Assembly: GCA_034434635.1 (NCBI GenBank)
Contig: DAOTYX010000079.1
Span: forward strand, 1-64,000
Source of the DNA: DAOTYX01 sp034434635
Lineage (GTDB): Bacteria; Chloroflexota; Anaerolineae; B4-G1; DUEL01
Length of the DNA: 64,000 nt
Reading direction: 5' to 3'
A program made the translations under genes and the position numbers. This document shows, one piece after another, positions 59,382 to 64,000 of the stretch. The number at the start of each line of letters is the position of its first letter. Positions within the stretch are counted from its first letter, which is position 1. A model generated the notes under the pieces. It did not search any database and was not told where the DNA came from. It saw only the letters and a program-made list of their open reading frames with translations.

Positions 59382-60172
59382 GGCGCAAGCCGCTGCCAGA
59401 ACCGCTCGGCGTGTGAGGCGGCTGTGCCGACGGCCACACTGGCGGTGTACTCTTCCATCACCCGCCTCATGTTCGCCTCGTCGCCAAAAAGGGAGACGAT
59501 CTGCGAGCGGTAGAGGAGCGTGGTCTCTATCTTTGCCGTCAGGTCAATGGCCACGGTCTCGGCAAGCCACTCTCCACCGAGGCGAGCCTGCGCCGCCGTC
59601 ACCGAGTCGGGATCGTGCTGAGGGGCCAGACCCGCGGCGTACGGGAAGTCTTCGTAGAAACACAGCCGGGGCGTTCCCTCCAGAGAAAGGCGAAGCGCGG
59701 CGGCATTGACCAGTTGATGGTCCACGTGATGCCCCACGGCCAGCGGGGCGTAGAGGATTGTCAGCCCCAGGCCGTACAGCAGGGGCTTCAGGAAGGCGAC
59801 CATCTGCTCGACCAGCGGTTCGTCCAGTGGGCTGGGCGGGCCAAAGAGGGCGTAGAGGTCGCCATAGGGCGGCGCGGCAGGGTCGCCCCGGTAGATGGCG
59901 TCCAGAAAGCCGAGGTGGACATAGGAGACCCCCAGCCGGCGCATCACCGCGCGGTCCTCCGCCCGACGCACGGCGACAGGGGCAGGCGGGTCCCCCCACA
60001 GTTGATGCAGGATGCGGGCGAAGGGAGAGAGGCGCTCCAGATCCGGGTCCCCGGCGAACACGGTGACGACCAGCACCTCATCTCCCGCAGCGGCCTGTTG
60101 GGCAACGTTTCCCGCGCACGACAGCACCACGTCGTCGAGATGGGGCGAGAGATAGATGTGACGGGTATCCAT
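59378..60172 (-). CDS. PIG-L/LmbE-like deacetylase, second copy
   Basis: 264 residues. SPHLDDVVLSCAGN carries the zinc motif (PHxDD). FAGDPDLERLSPFARILHQL, HLGFLDAIYRGDP and YAPLAVGHHVDHQLVN (HxxDH ligand) follow. It belongs to a different branch from the protein at 23002; related proteins sit in sugar or glycopeptide loci. AGGAGGTGCCT precedes the ATG at 60172. No neighbour hints at the substrate. Confidence 0.92.
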   Translation of the reverse strand: MDTRHIYLSPHLDDVVLSCAGNVAQQAAAGDEVLVVTVFAGDPDLERLSPFARILHQLWGDPPAPVAVRRAEDRAVMRRLGVSYVHLGFLDAIYRGDPAAPPYGDLYALFGPPSPLDEPLVEQMVAFLKPLLYGLGLTILYAPLAVGHHVDHQLVNAAALRLSLEGTPRLCFYEDFPYAAGLAPQHDPDSVTAAQARLGGEWLAETVAIDLTAKIETTLLYRSQIVSLFGDEANMRRVMEEYTASVAVGTAASHAERFWQRLAP

Positions 60173-60238
60173 AGGCACCTCCTGAGGATATTATCACCCG
60201 GAAGCGGAAACAGCGCAACAGGAGACGCGGGGATAGGT

Positions 60239-60266
60239 TGACTTAAGGAGAAGGCGGGCTATAATC
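60239..60266 (+). promoter_or_regulatory. Promoter of threonine aldolase
   Basis: TTGACT (60239-60244), 16-base spacer, perfect TATAAT (60261-60266). The leader (about 45 bases) holds a small hairpin (GAACCG, then CGGTTC) before the GGGAG ribosome site. Confidence 0.7.
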
Positions 60267-60316
60267 TGTCCGCCTGAACCGACCTTGCGAGAACGGTTCT
60301 GCAGGGAGCAAAAGCA

Positions 60317-61348
60317 ATGAAGGTGATTGACCTGCGCAGTGACACGGTAACGCACCCCACCCCGGCGATGCGCGAGGCGATGTATCGGGCAGAGGTGGGG
60401 GACGACGTCTTCGGCGAAGATCCCACGGTCAATCGGCTGGAGCGCATGGCCGCGGAGCGCCTGGGGAAGGAGGCGGCGCTGTTCGTCGCCAGCGGCACGA
60501 TGGGCAACCTGACAGCGATCCTCACCCACTGCGGCCGGGGAGATGAAGCGATCATCGGCGACCGCAGCCACACCTTCCTCTTCGAGCAGGGGGGGATGGC
60601 CTCGCTGGGCGGCGTGGTCCCGCATACGATACCGAACCAACCCGATGGCACGCTGCGCCTCGACGACATCCTCAGAGCCATCCGTGAGGACAACGTCCAC
60701 CTGCCCCGCTCGCGGCTGGTCTGCCTGGAGAACACCCATAACATCTGCAACGGCACGCCGTTGACCGCTGACTACACCGCTGAGGTGGCCCGTCTGGCGC
60801 ACGCCCACGGCCTGTCCCTGCACATAGACGGGGCGCGCATCTTCAACGCCGCGACAGCGCTGGGAGTGGACGTGCGGGACCTGGTGCGGGAGGCCGACTC
60901 GGTGATGTTCTGCCTTTCCAAGGGGCTGTGCGCGCCGGTGGGTTCGCTCCTCTGCGGCAGCGCTGACTTCATCGCCGAGGCGCGGCGGACGCGCAAGGTG
61001 CTCGGCGGTGGGATGCGTCAGGCGGGCGTGCTGGCGGCGGCGGGCATCGTCGCCCTGGAACAGATGACCGGGCGCCTGGCGGAGGACCATGCCCGCGCCC
61101 GTCGCCTGGCCGAAGGGCTGGCGCAGATCCCCGGCGTCAAGGTTGCCCCCGTACATACCAACATCCTCTACTTCTGGCTGGACGAGGCGCTCGGGCGCGA
61201 ACCAGAGGAGGTGGTGGATGGGCTGGCACAGCGGGGCGTCCTGCTCTTGGGCCGGGAAGAGGGCCGCTTCCGCGCTGTCACTCACTACTGGATCAGCGAT
61301 GCGGACATCGAGCAGGTCATCGCCGCGATGCGCCAGGTCGTGGCCTAG
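60317..61348 (+). CDS. ltaE: Low-specificity L-threonine aldolase
   Basis: 343 residues. IDLRSDTVTHPTPAMREAM, GDDVFGEDPTVNRLE, LFVASGTMGNLTAIL, LENTHNICNGTPL, LHIDGARIFNAATALGV and SKGLCAPVGS (PLP Lys202) are all diagnostic. It cleaves threonine or allo-threonine to glycine and acetaldehyde in the cytoplasm. A single-gene unit with its own promoter. The 189 bases after the stop hold a degenerate ATTCGTG repeat and the ribosome site of nuoB. Confidence 0.96.
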   Translation: MKVIDLRSDTVTHPTPAMREAMYRAEVGDDVFGEDPTVNRLERMAAERLGKEAALFVASGTMGNLTAILTHCGRGDEAIIGDRSHTFLFEQGGMASLGGVVPHTIPNQPDGTLRLDDILRAIREDNVHLPRSRLVCLENTHNICNGTPLTADYTAEVARLAHAHGLSLHIDGARIFNAATALGVDVRDLVREADSVMFCLSKGLCAPVGSLLCGSADFIAEARRTRKVLGGGMRQAGVLAAAGIVALEQMTGRLAEDHARARRLAEGLAQIPGVKVAPVHTNILYFWLDEALGREPEEVVDGLAQRGVLLLGREEGRFRAVTHYWISDADIEQVIAAMRQVVA

Positions 61349-61537
61349 CGTCGGACTGACCTTCACGAACCGGGCAGAGAGTTCGAGCAATTCGTGTAAT
61401 CCGTGGCCAAAGGAGCCGTTCTGGGCCGCCACCAGCGGATGCGCGGTTGCGCGAAACGGGCGACTGTTGTAAAATGCGCCCGTTTCTGAGCAGTGACGTT
61501 TTTCCGGTAACACCTTGCATAAGGAGGAAGCGACGAC

Positions 61538-62158
61538 ATGCCCGTCCGCAAGCGACAACTCCCGGAGATTCCCCCCGAACTGGTCGGCACGGTGCACCTG
61601 ACCCCGCTGGACCAGATCTACAACTGGGCGCGCAAGCGCTCGCTGTGGCCCATCTTTTTCGGGCTGGCCTGCTGCGCCATTGAGATGATCGCTGCCGCCG
61701 CTGGTCGCTTCGACCTGTCCCGCTTCGGCATGGAGATCATGCGCGCCAGTCCCCGCCAGGGCGACCTGATGATGGTCACCGGCACGGTGACGAAGAAGAT
61801 GGCCCCTCAGGTGGTGCGCCTGTATAACCAGATGGCGGAGCCGAAGTACGTCCTGGCGATGGGCGCCTGCGCTATCTCCGGTGGCCCATTCAAGGAAGGG
61901 TACAACGTCGTCTCTGGGGTGGATAAACTGATCCCGGTGGACATCTACGTCCCCGGTTGCCCGCCCCGCCCCGAGGCGCTGCTCAACGGCCTCCTCAGCC
62001 TCCATGCGCGCATGGAACGGGAATCCATCCGCGACCTGCGCTGGTACCGCAAAGGCGAGGTGGAGGAGGGTATCCCGGTGCCGGACTTGGGGCCTGACCT
62101 GATTGACTGGCGGCTGGCCGAACGGCTGGAGCCGACCGTGCGGCAGGCGGAGGAGTGA
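61538..62158 (+). CDS. nuoB: NADH-quinone oxidoreductase subunit B
   Basis: 206 residues. The N2 cluster ligands are Cys45-Cys46 (LACCAIEM), Cys111 (GACAISGG) and Cys141 (VPGCPPRPE). The loop [20 protein letters not shown] and [15 protein letters not shown] are as usual. The C-terminal tail is about 40 residues longer than the shortest homologues. ATAAGGAGG stands 11 bases upstream of the ATG. Five bases separate it from nuoCD. Confidence 0.98.
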   Translation: MPVRKRQLPEIPPELVGTVHLTPLDQIYNWARKRSLWPIFFGLACCAIEMIAAAAGRFDLSRFGMEIMRASPRQGDLMMVTGTVTKKMAPQVVRLYNQMAEPKYVLAMGACAISGGPFKEGYNVVSGVDKLIPVDIYVPGCPPRPEALLNGLLSLHARMERESIRDLRWYRKGEVEEGIPVPDLGPDLIDWRLAERLEPTVRQAEE

Positions 62159-62163
62159 TCGCT

Positions 62164-63924
62164 ATGTCCGAGACGACCCATCCAGAAGCCGACGCACTGA
62201 TCGCCCACCTGCAGGAGCGTTTCCCCGGCGCCGTGCAACCCTCCCCGGCTCCCTTCACCGGCCTGATCGTCGCCCGTGAGCATCTGGTCGACGTCGCCAC
62301 CCACCTGCGCGACGAGTTGGGTTACCGCTACCTGGCCAGCGTCACCGGGGTGGACTACCCACAGGGGATGGACGGCCTGGCCCCACGCTTTGAGGTGGTC
62401 TACCACCTCTGCCAGGCCAGTGGCGCGCCGCTCACCCTCCACGTTCACGCCAGCCGCGAGGATCCCGCTGTCCCCTCGCTGGCGCCGCTCTTCCCCTCCG
62501 CCGTTGTCCAGGAGCGGGAGGCGTGGGACCTGCTGGGCATCCGTTTCGAAGGTCATCCCGACCTGCGGCGCATCCTCCTGTGGGAGGGCTTCGATGGCCA
62601 CCCCCTGCGCAAGGACTGGCACGAGGTCTATTACGAAGAAGATCACAAGCCCTTCGAGAGCCGCTACCCTGCCGGGGAGCCGGTTCAGGCGGAAAGCCGC
62701 ACCCCGCTGGGGAACAACCTGCGCTACCCGGAGGGCTGGTCCTTCGAAGACTGGCGGCCAATGGTGGATGTCTGGGGCTACCAGGCCCACGACGCAGTGG
62801 CCCAGGAGGACAACCCAGATTTCCCGCTCGAGCGGGTCGTGCTGAATATGGGGCCGCATCATCCCAGCACCCACGGCGTGTTGCGCCTGCTGGTCACGCT
62901 GGAAGGAGAGACCATCCGTCGGCTGGAGCCGGTGGTCGGTTTCCTCCACCGCTGCCACGACAAGATCGGCGAGCGCAACACCTGGCTGGGCAACATGCCC
63001 TACACCGATCGGCTGGACTATGTCTGTTCGATGTCGAACAACCTGGGCTACGCCATCGCCGTGGAGAAGTTGCTGGGGGTGGAGGTACCGCCGCGGGCGG
63101 AGTATATCCGCGTCATCATGGCCGAGTTCACCCGCTTCATGAACCACATCATTGACATCGGCTTCACCGGCAACGACCTGGGCATCTACTTCACGGCCAT
63201 GCTGATGGGGATGGAGGAGCGCGAACTGATCCTCGACCTGTTCGAGCGGGTCTCTGGCTCGCGCATGATGTGCAACTACATGCGCTTTGGCGGGGTGGCC
63301 CACGATATGGACGAGGAAGCGGTGGCCCTGGCGCGGGAACTGGCCTTCGAACGGTTGCCGCGGGCGGTGGACAAGGTGGATGCCTACTTCACCGACAACG
63401 AGATTTTCCGCGCCCGCAGCGTCGGCGTGGGGGTGTTGCCGCCAGAGATGGCGGTGGCCTACGGCTGCACCGGCCCGCTGCTGCGCGGTTCGGGCGTCCC
63501 CTACGACCTGCGCCGCGCCGACCCCTACTCGGTCTACGACCAATTCGACTTCGACGTGGTGGTGGGGCAGAACGGCGATGTGTATGACCGGTACCTGGTG
63601 CGACTGGGGGAGATGCGGCAGAGCCTGCGCATCCTCCAGCAGGCGCTCGACCGGTTACCCGATGGGCCGGTGATGGCAGGCAAGAAGCAAGCCCTGGTCA
63701 AGGTGCCAGCGGGCGAATCCTACGGCCGGATCGAAGCGCCTAAGGGAGAGCTGGCCTACTACGTCGTGTCCGACGGCGGGACCAACCCCTACCGTTATCA
63801 CGTGCGCGCCCCTTCATTCGTCAACCTCGGGGTGTTGGGGGAGATCTGCAAAGGACATCTGATCGGTGACGTGGTCATCATCCTGGCCAGCGTGGACATC
63901 ACTCTGGGTGAGGTGGATCGCTAA
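62164..63924 (+). CDS. nuoCD: Fused NADH-quinone oxidoreductase subunits C and D
   Basis: 586 residues. Residues about 1-170 are NuoC (RYLASVTGVDYP, HVHASREDPAVPSLAPLFP, AWDLLGIRFEGHPDLRRIL). After a linker (about 170-215) NuoD begins at MGPHHPSTHGVLRLLVTLEG and runs through GFLHRCHDKIGERNTW, ITGCTGPLLRGSGVPYDLR-like and the C-terminal GEICKGHLIGDVVIILASVD. NuoD shapes the quinone site. A C-D fusion is known in several lineages. The ATG at 62164 lies after the nuoB stop; its stop overlaps the next start (TAATG). Confidence 0.98.
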   Translation: MSETTHPEADALIAHLQERFPGAVQPSPAPFTGLIVAREHLVDVATHLRDELGYRYLASVTGVDYPQGMDGLAPRFEVVYHLCQASGAPLTLHVHASREDPAVPSLAPLFPSAVVQEREAWDLLGIRFEGHPDLRRILLWEGFDGHPLRKDWHEVYYEEDHKPFESRYPAGEPVQAESRTPLGNNLRYPEGWSFEDWRPMVDVWGYQAHDAVAQEDNPDFPLERVVLNMGPHHPSTHGVLRLLVTLEGETIRRLEPVVGFLHRCHDKIGERNTWLGNMPYTDRLDYVCSMSNNLGYAIAVEKLLGVEVPPRAEYIRVIMAEFTRFMNHIIDIGFTGNDLGIYFTAMLMGMEERELILDLFERVSGSRMMCNYMRFGGVAHDMDEEAVALARELAFERLPRAVDKVDAYFTDNEIFRARSVGVGVLPPEMAVAYGCTGPLLRGSGVPYDLRRADPYSVYDQFDFDVVVGQNGDVYDRYLVRLGEMRQSLRILQQALDRLPDGPVMAGKKQALVKVPAGESYGRIEAPKGELAYYVVSDGGTNPYRYHVRAPSFVNLGVLGEICKGHLIGDVVIILASVDITLGEVDR

Positions 63925-64000
63925 TGTACATCGGATGGGGCTTCCTCAAATCGTTCGGCGTAACCGCGCGTCGCTTCATCGAGAGTTATGTAGACGATCT
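63924..64000 (+). CDS. nuoI: Probable NADH-quinone oxidoreductase subunit I, cut by window edge
   Basis: Only 25 residues are visible, beginning MYIGWGFLKSFGVTARRFIE. The GFLKSFGVTARRF stretch is like the N-terminal amphipathic helix of NuoI, and its start overlaps the nuoCD stop, as expected for the next complex I gene. The [4Fe-4S] motifs lie beyond the window, so the call depends on this helix and on position. Confidence 0.6.
   Translation, partial: MYIGWGFLKSFGVTARRFIESYVDD

Noticed and set aside
60194..63543. Long minus-strand frames opposite threonine aldolase, nuoB and nuoCD
   Set aside because: The plus-strand genes are unmistakable and the minus frames have no recognisable motif or ribosome site.

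Overview
This is a high-GC bacterial chromosome segment, most likely from the phylum Chloroflexota (Anaerolineae-like). The evidence is the fused NuoCD, the ATP synthase b subunit fused to a delta-type domain, two nuoM copies in one operon, several secreted proteins ending in an LYLPL-type tail, an NBR1-like Ig domain in a lipoprotein, and many short palindromic repeats between genes. I place it by gene content only; there is no rRNA in the window.

Layout. 1-150: a tandem repeat array running off the left edge. 141-5.9 kb (minus strand): a membrane glycosyltransferase, murE, then the membrane (F0) part of ATP synthase (atpI/Z-like, atpB, a small two-cluster ferredoxin, atpE, an atpF-delta fusion) with no F1 genes. 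6.0-15.8 kb (minus): complex I genes nuoA-H-J-K-L-M-(mntA-hepT)-M-N, with a HepT/MntA toxin-antitoxin pair between the two nuoM copies. 16-24.5 kb: an Era-like GTPase, a DUF2085 membrane protein, a DeoR regulator, a sugar ABC-type ATPase, two MFS transporters, a PIG-L deacetylase and an MBL-fold hydrolase. 24.6-35.6 kb: secreted beta-helix and NBR1-domain proteins, a TIM-barrel isomerase, a sortase, a LysW-like acidic zinc-ribbon protein, ScpA, VanZ, a glycosyltransferase, ribosomal protein L19 and a LysM/M23 protein. 36-46.2 kb: an M48 protease, nitroreductase, amidohydrolase, lipoprotein, a transmembrane Ser/Thr kinase with a BNR-repeat ectodomain, an FMN-binding protein, a probable selenocysteine TlpA-like thioredoxin, a MA-type peptidase and a glycyl-radical-activase-like radical SAM enzyme. 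46.4-52.0 kb: two tandem polar amino acid ABC transporters. 52.06-52.25 kb: two tRNA-Ala genes. 52.3-61.3 kb: phosphodiesterase, lipid kinase, a spermidine-synthase-like membrane protein, GNAT, PHP hydrolase, DUF503, a second PIG-L protein and threonine aldolase. 61.5 kb to the end (plus): nuoB, nuoCD and the start of a probable nuoI.

How it works together. Complex I is divided between two loci that point away from each other across about 46 kb; together they supply A, B, CD, H, I(partial), J, K, L, M, M and N, but not E, F or G. The F0 sector lies just downstream of the membrane arm, so proton-pumping genes are clustered on the minus strand. Several cell-envelope genes (murE, sortase, LysM/M23, glycosyltransferases, beta-helix protein) point to an elaborate surface.

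The most striking object is the thioredoxin-like gene at 43386-43898. An in-frame UGA stands exactly where the first redox cysteine of the thioredoxin motif should be, the reading frame continues intact through the rest of the fold, and a small hairpin whose loop begins GGUC follows at the spacing of a bacterial SECIS. Other unusual points are two genes that appear to lack any canonical start codon and have ATC behind a Shine-Dalgarno sequence, several strong promoters placed so that the mRNA would be leaderless, a ferredoxin inside the F0 operon, and at least six families of intergenic inverted repeats.
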